64,000 nt of DNA from Exiguobacterium acetylicum (lineage in GTDB: Bacteria; Bacillota; Bacilli; Exiguobacteriales; Exiguobacteriaceae), in assembly GCF_019890935.1 (NCBI RefSeq), contig NZ_CP082333.1:1638001-1702000 (forward strand), read 5' to 3'. Shown piece by piece: positions 15,566-25,163 of the stretch (position 1 is the first letter of the stretch; each line of letters starts with the position of its first letter). The notes under the pieces are model-generated. The model was not told the DNA's origin. It saw only the letters and a list, made by a program, of their open reading frames with translations, and made no database searches. The position numbers were made by a program, and so were the translations under genes.

Positions 15566-17971
15566 TTATCGTGTATACCAGTCGAGTAAGGGACCAAATT
15601 TCTCTTCATCGTAGGCAAATGAACCGTTCGATAAGCGGTCGAGGAACGATAACGAACCGATTTGGATCGTTTTCTCCTGTTCTTTGCCGCTAAGGACTAA
15701 TTCTTTCGCCTGCGTGACATCGATCAATGCTGCGACTTGGTGTGGTTTCGATTTCAAATCACGCAGCAACTGTAAGCCACGGAGCGCACGGCTCGAGACT
15801 TGGAACTGATCCGCGAGACGCATCTTCTTCAAGGCACCCCGTTGCGTCAAGAGGACGATCTGTGGCGCTTCCTTGAAGCCGATCGCGCCCGCGACGACGT
15901 CCTGATCCTTGAGGTTGATCGCTTTAACACCAGCAGCCCGAACACCAACGACCGGAACGTCATCTTCCGTAAACCAGAGCCCGAAACCGTTCTGTGTCGC
16001 AAGGAACAGCTCTGTTTGACCCGTTGAGACCTGGGCGTACAAGACTTCATCGTCTGCCTTCAAACGGACACCTTGAAGTGGTTTTGACTTCCGCTGGGCG
16101 TTGTAGTCACTCAGTTTCGAGCGTTTGACCATCCCTTGACGAGTCACGAACAAGCAATGGTGCGATTCGTCGAACGAACGAACGATATCTGCGGAGAGGA
16201 CCCGGTCACCCGGTTCGAGTGGGACGAGGTTCGCGACGTGTTGACCGCCATCCTTCCATTTCGTATCCGGTAATTGGTGGACCGGAATCAGCAAGTAATT
16301 CCCGCGAACGGTCCAGACGATCAAGTGGTCGGTCGTCATCGCTTGCCCTTGGAGCAACGGACGATCCTGTTCCTTCAAGTCCGGCAAGTCGTTCGAGGCA
16401 CCGAATGAACGGAGTGACGAGCGTTTGACGTAACCGTTTTTCGACAGGAAGACCATTGTTTCCTCGACAGCGATCATGACTTCCGTCTTCAGCTTCAGTT
16501 CTTCAACTTCCGCTTCGATCGTCGAGCGACGTTTGTCCGCGACTTGTTCCTTCAAGACTGTCAATTCCTTGATGATGAGACGATTCCGTGTCTTTTCATC
16601 GTTGAGGATCTTCTCGAGACGCGCGATTTCCTTCTCGAGTTTCGCAGCTTCTTCCTGCAACTCGACGATATCGGTATTCGTTAACCGGTATAGCTGGAGC
16701 ATGACGACGGCTTCCGCTTGACGGTCCGTGAAGTTGAAACGCGTGATCAGCTTGTCTTTCGCGTCCGCTTTGTTCGACGCAGAACGAATCAAGGCAAGCG
16801 TCTCATCGAGGACAGAGATTGCTGTCATCAAGGCAGAAACGACTTCCTGACGGCGTTTCGCTTGTTCGAGGTCAAATGCTGTCCGGCGGATGACGACTTC
16901 CTTGACGTGTGCAAGATAGGCATCAAGCAACGTCAAGACGCCCATTTGCCGCGGTGTCCGCTCATGGATCGCGACCATGTTGTAGTTATAAGCAATTTGT
17001 AAGTCAGTCTGTTTGAGGTAGAAGTGTAAGACACCTTCTGCGTCCGCTTCCTTCTTCAACTCGATGACGACGCGTAAGCCGTCGCGGTCGGTCTCATCAC
17101 GAACTTCCGCAACCCCTTCGACCTTTTTATCGAGACGGAGTTCTTCCATCCGTTTGACGAGATTCGCTTTGTTGACCTCATACGGGAGTTCCGTGATGAC
17201 GATTTGCTGACGACCGCCACGCAGTGTCTCAATCGTTGAACGCGAGCGGATGATGACTTTCCCGCGTCCTGTCTCGAACGCCTTCTTGATGCCATCAAGC
17301 CCTTGAACGACACCACCAGTCGGGAAATCCGGACCTTGCATGTGCGTCAATAAGTCATCGACGTTCTGGACCGTCCCTGAGATCCGACCAATCGCAGCAT
17401 CGAGGACTTCTCCCGCGTGGTGCGGTGGAATCTCGGTTGCGTAACCGGCGGAAATCCCCGTCGAACCGTTCATCAGCAAGTTCGGCAGAAGTGATGGTAA
17501 GACGAGTGGTTCCTCTGTCGTATCATCGAAGTTCAGCGTGTAATCGACGGTCTGTTTGTTGATCCCGTCGAGAATCAGACTTGAAACTTTCGATAAACGG
17601 GCTTCCGTATACCGCATCGCTGCCGCGCTATCACCGTCGATTGACCCGTTGTTCCCTTGCATATCAATCAGCGGGTAACGAAGCTTCCACTCTTGGCTCA
17701 AACGGACCATTGCTTCATAGACCGACGAATCACCGTGTGGGTGATAGTTACCGATGACGACACCGACTGTCTTCGCTGATTTCCGGTAGGCCCGGTCGAA
17801 CAAGTTGCCTTCCGTATGCATCGCATACAAGATTCGGCGTTGAACCGGTTTCAGACCATCCCGGGCATCCGGTAAGGCACGATCTTGGATGATATATTTC
17901 GAATAACGACCAAACCGGTCGCCGACGACTTGCTCGAGCGACAGGTTCAGGATGTTTTGTAGATTAGACAT
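15566..17971 (-). CDS. parC: DNA topoisomerase IV subunit A (ParC/GrlA)
   Basis: The 801-residue subunit breaks and rejoins DNA to unlink daughter chromosomes. Seen: '[17 protein letters not shown]' (34-51), the quinolone region [17 protein letters not shown] (77-93) with Ser82 and Glu86 in the usual sensitive form, catalytic Tyr121 in RYTEARLS, a coiled coil near 430-480 and a C-terminal beta-pinwheel from about 490 to 780. A GyrA-box of the gyrase type (QRRGGKG) is not seen, which supports ParC over GyrA. Its ATG overlaps the end of parE. Confidence 0.95.
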   Translation of the reverse strand: MSNLQNILNLSLEQVVGDRFGRYSKYIIQDRALPDARDGLKPVQRRILYAMHTEGNLFDRAYRKSAKTVGVVIGNYHPHGDSSVYEAMVRLSQEWKLRYPLIDMQGNNGSIDGDSAAAMRYTEARLSKVSSLILDGINKQTVDYTLNFDDTTEEPLVLPSLLPNLLMNGSTGISAGYATEIPPHHAGEVLDAAIGRISGTVQNVDDLLTHMQGPDFPTGGVVQGLDGIKKAFETGRGKVIIRSRSTIETLRGGRQQIVITELPYEVNKANLVKRMEELRLDKKVEGVAEVRDETDRDGLRVVIELKKEADAEGVLHFYLKQTDLQIAYNYNMVAIHERTPRQMGVLTLLDAYLAHVKEVVIRRTAFDLEQAKRRQEVVSALMTAISVLDETLALIRSASNKADAKDKLITRFNFTDRQAEAVVMLQLYRLTNTDIVELQEEAAKLEKEIARLEKILNDEKTRNRLIIKELTVLKEQVADKRRSTIEAEVEELKLKTEVMIAVEETMVFLSKNGYVKRSSLRSFGASNDLPDLKEQDRPLLQGQAMTTDHLIVWTVRGNYLLIPVHQLPDTKWKDGGQHVANLVPLEPGDRVLSADIVRSFDESHHCLFVTRQGMVKRSKLSDYNAQRKSKPLQGVRLKADDEVLYAQVSTGQTELFLATQNGFGLWFTEDDVPVVGVRAAGVKAINLKDQDVVAGAIGFKEAPQIVLLTQRGALKKMRLADQFQVSSRALRGLQLLRDLKSKPHQVAALIDVTQAKELVLSGKEQEKTIQIGSLSFLDRLSNGSFAYDEEKFGPLLDWYTR

Positions 17972-19934
17972 GTTCGTTCACACTCTCTTTCGTCACGTGC
18001 TCGTTCTCGATGATCGAGAGGTCTTCCGCGAGACCGAAGGCGACATTGTCCTCGATCCACGTCCGGCGGTGCCCGACGTTATCGCCCATCAGGACTGAAA
18101 CGCGTTTTTCCGCTACGGCAGCATCGTCGATCGTGACCCGAATCAACGTCCGTGTCTCAGGATCCATCGTCGTTTCCCAGAGCTGTGGTGCATTCATCTC
18201 CCCAAGTCCTTTGTAACGCTGGATCATATAACCTTTACCGAATTTCTTCGTCGTTTTCTTGAGTGTTTCTTCGTCCCAGACATATTCGAACTTCTCCGAT
18301 TTGCCTTTCCCTTTGGAGACACGATAGAGCGGTGGTAAGGCAACGAAGACCTTCCCAGCGTCGATCAACGGGCGCATGTAGCGGAAGAAGAACGTCAACA
18401 GCAAGACTTGGATGTGCGCGCCGTCGGTATCGGCATCGGTCATGATGATGACTTTGTCGAAATTACAATCCGACAAGTCGAAATCGGCTCCGACACCGCC
18501 ACCAATCGCGTGAATGATCGTGTTAATCTCTTCATTCTTCATGATGTCAGCGAGTTTCGCTTTTTCCGTGTTCAAGACCTTCCCACGGAGTGGAAGAATC
18601 GCTTGGAACGTCCGGTTTCGTCCTTGTTTCGCAGAACCACCGGCAGAATCACCCTCGACGAGGAACAATTCATTCTTGTCCGCGTTTTTCGAAGCAGCAG
18701 GTGTCAGTTTTCCGTTCAAGATGCTCGAACGTTTCTTCTTTTTCCCGTTTCGTGCTTCTTCGCGGGCTTTACGTGCTGCTTCACGCGCTTGTGCTGCGCG
18801 AATCGCTTTTTTGATCAACAGCGTCGCCGTTTGTGGGTTCTCTTCCAAGTACATCGAGAGACGACGGCTGATGACAGCATCACAGCTTGTCCGTGCTTCC
18901 GGCGAACCGAGTTTCGACTTCGTTTGCCCTTCGAATTGGAGGAACTCTTCCGGAATCCGGATTGAGACGATCATCGTCAACCCTTCGCGGATATCATTTC
19001 CGTCAAGGTTCTTATCCTTTTCCTTCAAGAGCGTGTTTTTCCGGGCATATTCATTCATGACCCGTGTCATTGCCGTTTTTGCACCGACTTCGTGTGTTCC
19101 ACCGTCGCGTGTCCGGACGTTGTTGACGAACGACAGGACGTTTTCCGAGTAGGCATCTGTGAACTGGAAGGCGATATCGACTTCGATCTCGTTTTCCGTA
19201 CCTTCGAACGCGACCGTCGGATGCAGTGTATCTTTATCGTCGTTCAAGTACTGGACGAATTCACTGACACCGTCTTGGTACTGGAAAATGTCCTGTTTAT
19301 CGGACCGTTCGTCCGTCAGCGTAATCTTCAGACCTTTCAGCAAGAATGCAGATTCGCGTAAGCGTTCTGCGAGCGTATCGTAGTTGTATGTCAACGTACT
19401 GAAGATCGAGCCATCTGGTTTAAAGTAAACGCTCGTTCCTTTTTGACGCGTCGTACCCGTCTCAAGCAACGTCGTCTTCGGCATCCCACCGTTTTCAAAC
19501 GTTTGCTCATATTGTTTCCCGTCACGGAAGATCGTTACTTTCAGATCCGTTGACAAGGCGTTAACGACCGACGCCCCGACGCCGTGTAAGCCACCGGACG
19601 TCTTATAGCCACCTTGACCGAACTTACCGCCAGCGTGAAGGACTGTGAAGATGACTTCAGCAGTCGGTTTTCCAGACGCATGCATCCCCGTTGGCATCCC
19701 ACGTCCATGGTCACGGACCGTGATTGAATTATCTTTATGGATCGTAACGTCAATTTGTTCCCCGAACCCTGCGAGCGCCTCATCGATCGCGTTATCGACG
19801 ATCTCGTAGACGAGATGGTGAAGTCCACGGTGATCGGTTGAACCGATATACATACCTGGGCGCTTCCGGACTGCTTCGAGTCCTTCGAGCACCTGTATGG
19901 CATCATCATTGTAGTTATTTAAGTCTGTCGCCAT
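17964..19934 (-). CDS. parE: DNA topoisomerase IV subunit B (ParE/GrlB)
   Basis: The 656-residue ATPase subunit has a GHKL ATPase domain (N-terminal '[20 protein letters not shown]', '[13 protein letters not shown]', '[11 protein letters not shown]', '[15 protein letters not shown]'), a transducer, and a TOPRIM domain with [15 protein letters not shown], '[13 protein letters not shown]' and '[11 protein letters not shown]'. '[10 protein letters not shown]' is near the end. The protein pairs with ParC, whose gene overlaps its last codons. GAGGTG precedes ATG 19934. Upstream are a strong promoter and a LexA box, so the operon is probably SOS-induced. Confidence 0.95.
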   Translation of the reverse strand: MATDLNNYNDDAIQVLEGLEAVRKRPGMYIGSTDHRGLHHLVYEIVDNAIDEALAGFGEQIDVTIHKDNSITVRDHGRGMPTGMHASGKPTAEVIFTVLHAGGKFGQGGYKTSGGLHGVGASVVNALSTDLKVTIFRDGKQYEQTFENGGMPKTTLLETGTTRQKGTSVYFKPDGSIFSTLTYNYDTLAERLRESAFLLKGLKITLTDERSDKQDIFQYQDGVSEFVQYLNDDKDTLHPTVAFEGTENEIEVDIAFQFTDAYSENVLSFVNNVRTRDGGTHEVGAKTAMTRVMNEYARKNTLLKEKDKNLDGNDIREGLTMIVSIRIPEEFLQFEGQTKSKLGSPEARTSCDAVISRRLSMYLEENPQTATLLIKKAIRAAQAREAARKAREEARNGKKKKRSSILNGKLTPAASKNADKNELFLVEGDSAGGSAKQGRNRTFQAILPLRGKVLNTEKAKLADIMKNEEINTIIHAIGGGVGADFDLSDCNFDKVIIMTDADTDGAHIQVLLLTFFFRYMRPLIDAGKVFVALPPLYRVSKGKGKSEKFEYVWDEETLKKTTKKFGKGYMIQRYKGLGEMNAPQLWETTMDPETRTLIRVTIDDAAVAEKRVSVLMGDNVGHRRTWIEDNVAFGLAEDLSIIENEHVTKESVNEHV

Positions 19935-19974
19935 TCATTTCACCTCAAAATTCGAAAGTACGACGTCGTTTTTA

Positions 19975-19988
19975 CAAACGTTCGTTCG
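19975..19988 (-). promoter_or_regulatory. LexA (DinR) box in the parE leader
   Basis: CGAACGAACGTTTG on the minus strand matches every position of the Bacillus consensus CGAACRNRYGTTYG. It lies about 20 bases downstream of the expected start point of parE-parC. LexA control of parEC is known in Bacillus subtilis. Confidence 0.7.
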
Positions 19989-20011
19989 TTATTTCGAGTA
20001 GTCTGTCTCTA

Positions 20012-20040
20012 ATTGTAGGCATCTTCTTGCTTCCTGACAA
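20012..20040 (-). promoter_or_regulatory. SigA-type promoter of parE-parC
   Basis: TTGTCA (20040-20035), 17-base spacer, TACAAT (20017-20012) on the minus strand. Confidence 0.75.
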
Positions 20041-20061
20041 GCATAACCTGTAAAGCGCATG

Positions 20062-20096
20062 AAAAAAGACACCTTCACGAACGGGTGAAGATGCCT
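20062..20096 (-). terminator. Intrinsic terminator after CoA-binding gene
   Basis: Hairpin with CTTCAC / GTGAAG core and flanking partial pairing, followed by TTTTTT on the minus strand. Confidence 0.7.
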
Positions 20097-20112
20097 GAAA
20101 TCGTGCGATGAC

Positions 20113-20514
20113 TCACAGATATTGATGCTCGATTTTGATGCAACGATTCTCAATATATGGAATACCAGCACCAAGTGCGAGACTTTCTGCTTCGACACTC
20201 GAGAGACCAAGCTGATTCCAAATCATCCCGACGTCACCGTGAGCAACAGCATCTTTGGCGACATCCGCTAAAAACTCAGACCGACGGAAGACGTCAACGA
20301 TATCGATGTGTCCTGGAATGCTCGCGACACTCGGATAGACTTTCTGACCGTTCCACTCATTTAATGTCGGATTGACTGGAATGACTTCGTATCCATGTTG
20401 GACTAAGTAATCCGCAATCCAGTTTGCCGTTTTTCCGGAATCACTCGAGACACCGACGACGGCAATCCGTTTCGCATCCTTCAAATATTGACGTGCTTGT
20501 TGATCGGTAATCAT
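20113..20514 (-). CDS. CoA-binding domain protein (YneT/YccU type)
   Basis: The 133-residue Rossmann-fold protein has 'AKRIAVVGVSSDSGKTANWIADYLVQHGYEVIPVNPT' and 'IDIVDVFRRSEF', then 'MIWNQLGLSS' and 'NRCIKIEH'. This is the single-domain form of succinyl-CoA synthetase-like CoA-binding proteins. Its role is unknown. In Bacillus subtilis the homologue yneT also sits just upstream of parE, so this gene order is conserved. AAGGGGGAG precedes ATG 20514. Confidence 0.85.
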   Translation of the reverse strand: MITDQQARQYLKDAKRIAVVGVSSDSGKTANWIADYLVQHGYEVIPVNPTLNEWNGQKVYPSVASIPGHIDIVDVFRRSEFLADVAKDAVAHGDVGMIWNQLGLSSVEAESLALGAGIPYIENRCIKIEHQYL

Positions 20515-20631
20515 CTAGAACTCCCCCTTATGAAAATAACTCTTACCTAACACTCTATACCCGAACCGAGATGAAGTATGCGAAATCGAGCACGTTTTCG
20601 ACGTTTTTCAGAAATCGTCTTGAAATCAAAT

Positions 20632-20675
20632 GAGTCGAACGATGACCCGTCGAACGACTTCTCGATGCAACTGAG
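20632..20675 (+). repeat. 44-base element, copy A
   Basis: Ungapped match to copy B at 20794-20837, offset 162, with 34 of 44 identical. Two blocks are fully conserved: GACCCGTC (20644-20651) and TCGATGCAACTGAG (20662-20675), 10 bases apart. Copy A also repeats GTCGAACGA within itself (20634 and 20650). Confidence 0.65.
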
Positions 20676-20713
20676 AGCGAAATTGAATATTCATTCTTTT
20701 TCGATGATTTAGG

Positions 20714-20735
20714 TGACATAATACTATTATTGTCA
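20714..20735. repeat. 22-base inverted repeat
   Basis: TGACATAATA and TATTATTGTCA form an imperfect palindrome around a central C, with one extra T in the right arm. The arms end in TGACA / TGTCA. Size and form are like a recombinase or regulator site. Confidence 0.45.
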
Positions 20736-20793
20736 TTAAAGAGAATGTCGTATCTCAAAAACGATAAAAATAGGTTAAATTCTCACGTGCATC

Positions 20794-20837
20794 GAGTTGA
20801 CCAACGACCCGTCTGATGCGTTGTCGATGCAACTGAG
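20794..20837 (+). repeat. 44-base element, copy B
   Basis: Second copy of the element at 20632-20675. Conserved blocks are GACCCGTC (20806-20813) and TCGATGCAACTGAG (20824-20837), with the same 10-base gap. Confidence 0.65.
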
Positions 20838-20861
20838 CGCTCCCTGTCTGACAATTTATCG

Positions 20862-20887
20862 TTGCGTGAAATAACTATTTCACGCAA
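20862..20887. repeat. 26-base palindrome upstream of the XerS-like gene
   Basis: TTGCGTGAAATA-AC-TATTTCACGCAA: perfect 12-base arms and a 2-base centre. It ends 28 bases before the -10 of the recombinase gene, so an operator is the simplest reading. Confidence 0.65.
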
Positions 20888-20911
20888 ACAAGTGTCTGAT
20901 GTACCAACGTT

Positions 20912-20920
20912 TGGTATACT
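20912..20920 (+). promoter_or_regulatory. Extended -10 promoter element of the XerS-like gene
   Basis: TG-G-TATACT (20912-20920) with no good -35 (GTGTCT at the expected place), so an activator or the extended -10 alone must support it. Confidence 0.5.
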
Positions 20921-20943
20921 ACCACTAGAGGGGTGATTGTCGG

Positions 20944-21984
20944 ATGAGTTTATTTAAAAACCTAGGAAAAACGATACATAAAACGACCGTTTCAGCTACA
21001 GCACCAGCGATTCCCGGTTATGAGCGGATGCCACGCTTCATTCAGTCCTATTTGGATCAGTTAGCAGCAAAACATTTCTCATTAGCAACGATGCGCCGCT
21101 ACGTCTACGACTACGAAGCGTTCTTTCAATTTGTTGCTACAGCGTCAGGTGAAGAAGTGACGGCGCGGGATATTCCGCTCGAAGCATTCGTCGAGATCGA
21201 TGCAGCGGGGATCGAAGCTTACGCTGAATACCTTGCCTTAACTAAACAAAATGCATCAAGTGTCATCAACCGAAAGTTATCAGCATTACAGTCGTTGTTC
21301 CGTTATTTGGTCGATACGGGTCAGTTGTCGGAAAACCCGGTCGCCAAAGTCAATCGACCAAAACAAGCGAAGCGAGAACCCGTTTACCTGACGAAACGCG
21401 AATGGGATGAATTGATTCAGTTGTTACCGTCGAACGTTGAGATGAATGCCCGGGAAGCGTCGCATTATGAACGGGACCGTGTCCGCGACGTGACGTTATT
21501 CCAACTACTCGGCTATAGCGGGATGCGCCTCAGTGAGATGACTCAACTCGTCTGGAACGATGTCGATTTTCACGAAAACACGCTCCGCGTCATCGGAAAA
21601 GGCAACAAAGAGCGGCTGATTCCGCTCGCAAAACCAGCTCGGATTGCCTTACGAAAATATGCGATTCATTATCAGATGCCAACGAGCGGCGCCGTGCCTG
21701 TCTTCCAAAAACACGGGAAACCACTCAGTCCACGTGCAGTCCAGCATATTTTGCAGCGGCACACGGAACGATTGAAACCAGTCCTGCCCTTTTTAGAGCG
21801 CAAAAAAATTACACCGCATAAATTGCGGCATACGTTTGCAACACGCCTTGCGACCGGTGGGGTCGACGTTCTGACGATCCAGCAGCTACTCGGTCACGAA
21901 TCCGTCGCGACAACACAAGTCTATGCCCATATCGGTGATTCCGAGAAAAAACGCGCCGTCGATTTATTTGATGGTGAACGATAA
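20944..21984 (+). CDS. Tyrosine recombinase, XerS-like
   Basis: The 346-residue recombinase has an N-terminal SAM-like DNA-binding domain (about 28-135) and a catalytic domain with Arg195 (GMRLSEM), Lys219 (GKGNKER), His292-x-x-Arg295 (HKLRH), His318 (LLGHES) and nucleophile Tyr327 (VYAHI). All active residues are present. The length and the N-terminal ('MPRFIQSYLDQLAAKHFSLATMRRYVYDYEAFFQF') are more like the single recombinase XerS of lactic bacteria than XerC/XerD of about 300 residues. It could resolve chromosome dimers or act on a local site. It is followed after 30 bases by the SNF2 gene. Confidence 0.8.
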   Translation: MSLFKNLGKTIHKTTVSATAPAIPGYERMPRFIQSYLDQLAAKHFSLATMRRYVYDYEAFFQFVATASGEEVTARDIPLEAFVEIDAAGIEAYAEYLALTKQNASSVINRKLSALQSLFRYLVDTGQLSENPVAKVNRPKQAKREPVYLTKREWDELIQLLPSNVEMNAREASHYERDRVRDVTLFQLLGYSGMRLSEMTQLVWNDVDFHENTLRVIGKGNKERLIPLAKPARIALRKYAIHYQMPTSGAVPVFQKHGKPLSPRAVQHILQRHTERLKPVLPFLERKKITPHKLRHTFATRLATGGVDVLTIQQLLGHESVATTQVYAHIGDSEKKRAVDLFDGER

Positions 21985-22014
21985 TCATATTATGTTAACT
22001 AAAGGAGGGATAGT

Positions 22015-24624
22015 ATGAATTACGGGCTCAGTGAACGCAAAATCAAACAGATGTCTGATGCTTATGCCTTTCGACGGGGAAAGAAGTATGTCGCCGCCCG
22101 TAAGGTCACGTTGCACAATTACCGGATGGGTGACGAACTGATCGAAGCGAGCGTCGACGGTGAGGAACGATTCACGGTCACCGTCCGCGTCAAAGCGCAC
22201 GGTGTCGACGCTGGATGCAACTGTCCGTCGCTTGCGATGGATACATCGTTTTGTGGACATATCGTCGCTGTTTTACTGGCGATGCATCATGTACAGGCAC
22301 ATGGCACACCGACGCCGCTATCGCCGCAGATCCGTCCGTTCACGGCGATTCAAGTCGATGACGCTGGCGCGCGCCATTATTTACGCAGTCTCACACCAGA
22401 TCGTCGGGTAGCGATTCATTTCGAACTGACCGGACCCGTCGTGACGCTCAAACGACTGACGGACAATCAACAGCATCAACTGTCTCTGCCCTACTTCGAT
22501 CGTTTGCTTGGACAGACGGAGTATTTGCAGCGAGTCGCCGATGTTTCGTTCAGTCCTGATTTGCAAGAACGAATCGTTTCCGGGACACCAATCGTCAAGT
22601 TGCATCTTGACCGAACGGCTCAGGAAGTCGAAGTCCGCGTGTCGTTTGATTATCAAGGGATTCAGCTGAATCCGCTCGACGAGACGATTTACGCTGGTCG
22701 CGATCAAGTAACGGAACAAAGTGTCTTACGCTTCTTACGTGAATTCCAAGCAACGCCACGTGACACGCGCTACATCATCACGCGTGACGCCGCGCAATAT
22801 GCCTTTCTGCGGAGCCTGCTTGACGAACGGGTCGAGCTCGGTCAACTGGAGTTATTTGCAACACAAGCGATCCGGACGACGTTACCAAAAGGACCGTTTC
22901 ATCCGCGGATCGAAGTCGACGTGACGGACCGCCTCGACTGGCTCATCTTCAACTTTTCAATGGACGGAATTCCAGAAGATGAGCTGAAACGTGTCCTGAA
23001 GTCGCTCGTCTTACAAAAACGGTATCACCGCTTGAAATCCGGACAGTTCGTTTCTTTAGAAACACGAGCTTTCCAGCAGTTGCAACGGGTTCTCGCCCAG
23101 ATGGAAGCAAGTGAACGCGACTTACGCGATGGACGAATCGTCTTACCTGCCGTCCGGAACATGAAGCATCTGATCGGCGCCTCCGTCCTCCATCTTCACG
23201 CTGATTTGCTCGAGAAATGGCTTGAATTAAAATCCGGACAAGGATTCCGGCTCGACTTGCCGAATTCGTTAGAGTCACGACTCTATCCGTATCAACGGAC
23301 GGGCATCCAGTTTCTGAAGAATCTGGACGCACAAGGATGTCACGGGATCCTAGCCGATGAGATGGGGCTCGGGAAGACGATTCAAGCGATTGGTTATATC
23401 GCGACGATTCCTGACCGTCGTGCGCTCATCGTTGCGCCGGCGTCACTGCTCCGCAACTGGGAAGCGGAACTGAAGCGCTTTTTACCCGATCGACCGGTTC
23501 ATGTCGTCACCGGTTCTCAAACTAGCCGACTCCGCGAACTGGAGCACTTACCTGACGATACGGTAACGATCGTCTCCTATACGACGCTTCGGACCGACGT
23601 CCGTCGCCACCCTGTATATGACGTCGTCTTCTTTGATGAAGCACAGCACTTGAAGAATCCGCGGTCGCAAACAGTCAGTCAACTGCGACACCTGCAAGCA
23701 AAACGACGGTTCGCCTTATCAGGAACACCGCTCGAGAATCGACCGCGTGATATCTGGTCGATTTTCCATGTCCTGTTTCCGGAATTACTGCCGGATTTAG
23801 CGACGTTTGAGAAATGGTCGTTTGATGATATGCAACAGTTCATCCAACCGTTCTTATTACGGCGTGAGAAACAAGATGTCTTACAGGATTTACCGAAGAA
23901 ACAGATCGAACATCATTATGTCGAGCTCGGTCCGAACCAAAAACGATTATATGCGTCGTATCTTGCCAAACTGCAACTGGAGACGTTGCAACACTTAGAC
24001 GAGACGAAACGCGAAGATCGTTTGAAGTTACTGGCTGGGTTAACGCGTTTGCGGCAAATTTGCAACGATCCAGGGTTATTCGTTGAGGGATATACAGCGG
24101 AAGCAACAAAACGAACGCGTCTACTCACATTGATTGCCGAAAAACGGACCGCCGGAAAGCGGATCTTGATTTTCTCGCAGTATACACAAATGCTCGAACG
24201 CATTCGCTCGGATCTCGCGCAACGTCACCTCCCCCACTTCCTGTTGACGGGTGAGACACCACTCGAAGACCGAGTGGCATTATGCGACCGGTTCAATGAC
24301 GGTGAAGTCGATCTCTTCTTGATTTCCCTGAAAGCCGGCGGAACGGGATTGAATCTCGCAACTGCTGATACCGTCATCCTCTTTGACAGCTGGTGGAATC
24401 CGGCCGTCGAACAGCAAGCTACCGATCGTGCCCACCGACTTGGACAACAATCCGACGTTACGGTCATCAAACTGCTGACACGCGGGACGATCGAAGAAAA
24501 GATGACGGAATTACAAGATCGAAAAGCCCAGATGGTCGATGCCGTCCTGACGGCTCCAGACAGTGATGCCTTGACCGTCAAAGAACTCGTTCATCTCGTA
24601 GAAACAAAGGAGGAACATCGGTGA
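22015..24624 (+). CDS. SNF2 family helicase with N-terminal SWIM zinc finger
   Basis: The 869-residue protein has a SWIM finger (Cys68-x-Cys70 ... Cys80-x-His82), a middle bacterial SNF2 region, a RecA-like domain with DEMGLGKT (448-455) and DEAQ (541-544), and a second RecA-like domain ('RILIFSQYTQML', 'LLTGETPLEDR', 'LISLKAGGTGLNLATADTVILFD', 'ATDRAHRLGQ'). Bacterial SWI2/SNF2 proteins translocate on double-stranded DNA and can release RNA polymerase (RapA/HepA) or act in repair or defence. AAGGAGGG precedes the ATG. Its TGA overlaps the GTG of the next gene. Confidence 0.9.
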   Translation: MNYGLSERKIKQMSDAYAFRRGKKYVAARKVTLHNYRMGDELIEASVDGEERFTVTVRVKAHGVDAGCNCPSLAMDTSFCGHIVAVLLAMHHVQAHGTPTPLSPQIRPFTAIQVDDAGARHYLRSLTPDRRVAIHFELTGPVVTLKRLTDNQQHQLSLPYFDRLLGQTEYLQRVADVSFSPDLQERIVSGTPIVKLHLDRTAQEVEVRVSFDYQGIQLNPLDETIYAGRDQVTEQSVLRFLREFQATPRDTRYIITRDAAQYAFLRSLLDERVELGQLELFATQAIRTTLPKGPFHPRIEVDVTDRLDWLIFNFSMDGIPEDELKRVLKSLVLQKRYHRLKSGQFVSLETRAFQQLQRVLAQMEASERDLRDGRIVLPAVRNMKHLIGASVLHLHADLLEKWLELKSGQGFRLDLPNSLESRLYPYQRTGIQFLKNLDAQGCHGILADEMGLGKTIQAIGYIATIPDRRALIVAPASLLRNWEAELKRFLPDRPVHVVTGSQTSRLRELEHLPDDTVTIVSYTTLRTDVRRHPVYDVVFFDEAQHLKNPRSQTVSQLRHLQAKRRFALSGTPLENRPRDIWSIFHVLFPELLPDLATFEKWSFDDMQQFIQPFLLRREKQDVLQDLPKKQIEHHYVELGPNQKRLYASYLAKLQLETLQHLDETKREDRLKLLAGLTRLRQICNDPGLFVEGYTAEATKRTRLLTLIAEKRTAGKRILIFSQYTQMLERIRSDLAQRHLPHFLLTGETPLEDRVALCDRFNDGEVDLFLISLKAGGTGLNLATADTVILFDSWWNPAVEQQATDRAHRLGQQSDVTVIKLLTRGTIEEKMTELQDRKAQMVDAVLTAPDSDALTVKELVHLVETKEEHR

Positions 24625-25151
24625 TCCTTGATCTCCTGCTTGGTTACCTTATCGGCAGTATTCTTGGCGGTACGCTCTGGAAGTACGTCAGTCGTACCGA
24701 TTTGGCTCAGGTCGGTTCCGGAAACATCGGTGCCCGCAACGCCCATCGTGCCGGTGGGCTCCCGGCCTTTTTATTCGTGTATCTGTTTGATGCCGCGAAG
24801 ACGGTTCTTGCACTACAGATCACAGACGCATTTTATCCCGTTGCTCTTGCCGTGCTCATCGGTCACTTGTTTCCATTGTTTCATCCGCGACGCGGCGGTA
24901 AAGGGTATGCCGTATTTTCCGGCATCGTCTTCGCCATCACGCCGTGGGCATATCTTGTCGGACTAGGCATACTCGGTCTGTCTTATCTCGTAACGAAAGA
25001 TAGCGTCAAAGCGGGGCTGATTCCGGTTGTTCTGCTCCCGTTACTCCCCGTCTACTTTGACGCGGGACCCATCAATATCTTGTGTACCGTTGCCGTAAGT
25101 CTACTTGTCCTGTGGGCTCATGATGCACTTCACAAGCCAGTCATTACATAA
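24621..25151 (+). CDS. PlsY-type acyltransferase paralogue
   Basis: The 176-residue membrane protein has about five helices. It keeps the PlsY motifs in changed form: GSGNIGARN (32-40; usually GSGNxGATN), GHLFP (81-85) and GGKG (92-95). PlsY moves an acyl group from acyl-phosphate to glycerol 3-phosphate. The altered motifs ('GSILGGTLWK' where PlsY has GSIPFG) suggest a paralogue with another acceptor, not the housekeeping enzyme. The start is GTG 24621 with AAGGAGG before it, overlapping the helicase stop (GTGA). The gene after it encodes a GNAT-aminotransferase fusion. Confidence 0.75.
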   Translation: MILDLLLGYLIGSILGGTLWKYVSRTDLAQVGSGNIGARNAHRAGGLPAFLFVYLFDAAKTVLALQITDAFYPVALAVLIGHLFPLFHPRRGGKGYAVFSGIVFAITPWAYLVGLGILGLSYLVTKDSVKAGLIPVVLLPLLPVYFDAGPINILCTVAVSLLVLWAHDALHKPVIT

Positions 25152-25163
25152 GGAGGACGTCTC

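Larger units (their letters stand above)
20515..20943. other. Gene-free, repeat-rich divergent intergenic region
   Basis: No reading frame here has a credible start and codon use. The 429 bases hold a duplicated 44-base element, a 22-base inverted repeat and a 26-base near-perfect palindrome, listed separately. Transcription diverges from it: minus to the left (CoA-binding gene), plus to the right (XerS-like gene). Confidence 0.7.

Noticed and set aside
18408-19152. Long open frames (185 and 212 codons) on the plus strand inside parE
   Set aside because: They are antisense shadows of a clearly coding gene and have no ribosome binding site.
15566-19934. gyrA/gyrB instead of parC/parE
   Set aside because: No GyrA-box is seen, and the order parE-parC with a YneT-like gene upstream matches topoisomerase IV loci.
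20515-20943. CRISPR-like array
   Set aside because: Only two imperfect copies of the 44-base element 162 bases apart; no regular repeat-spacer pattern and no cas genes.
20944-21984. Integrase of a mobile element
   Set aside because: No phage or transposon genes, no tRNA and no flanking direct repeats; the protein looks like a XerS-type housekeeping recombinase.
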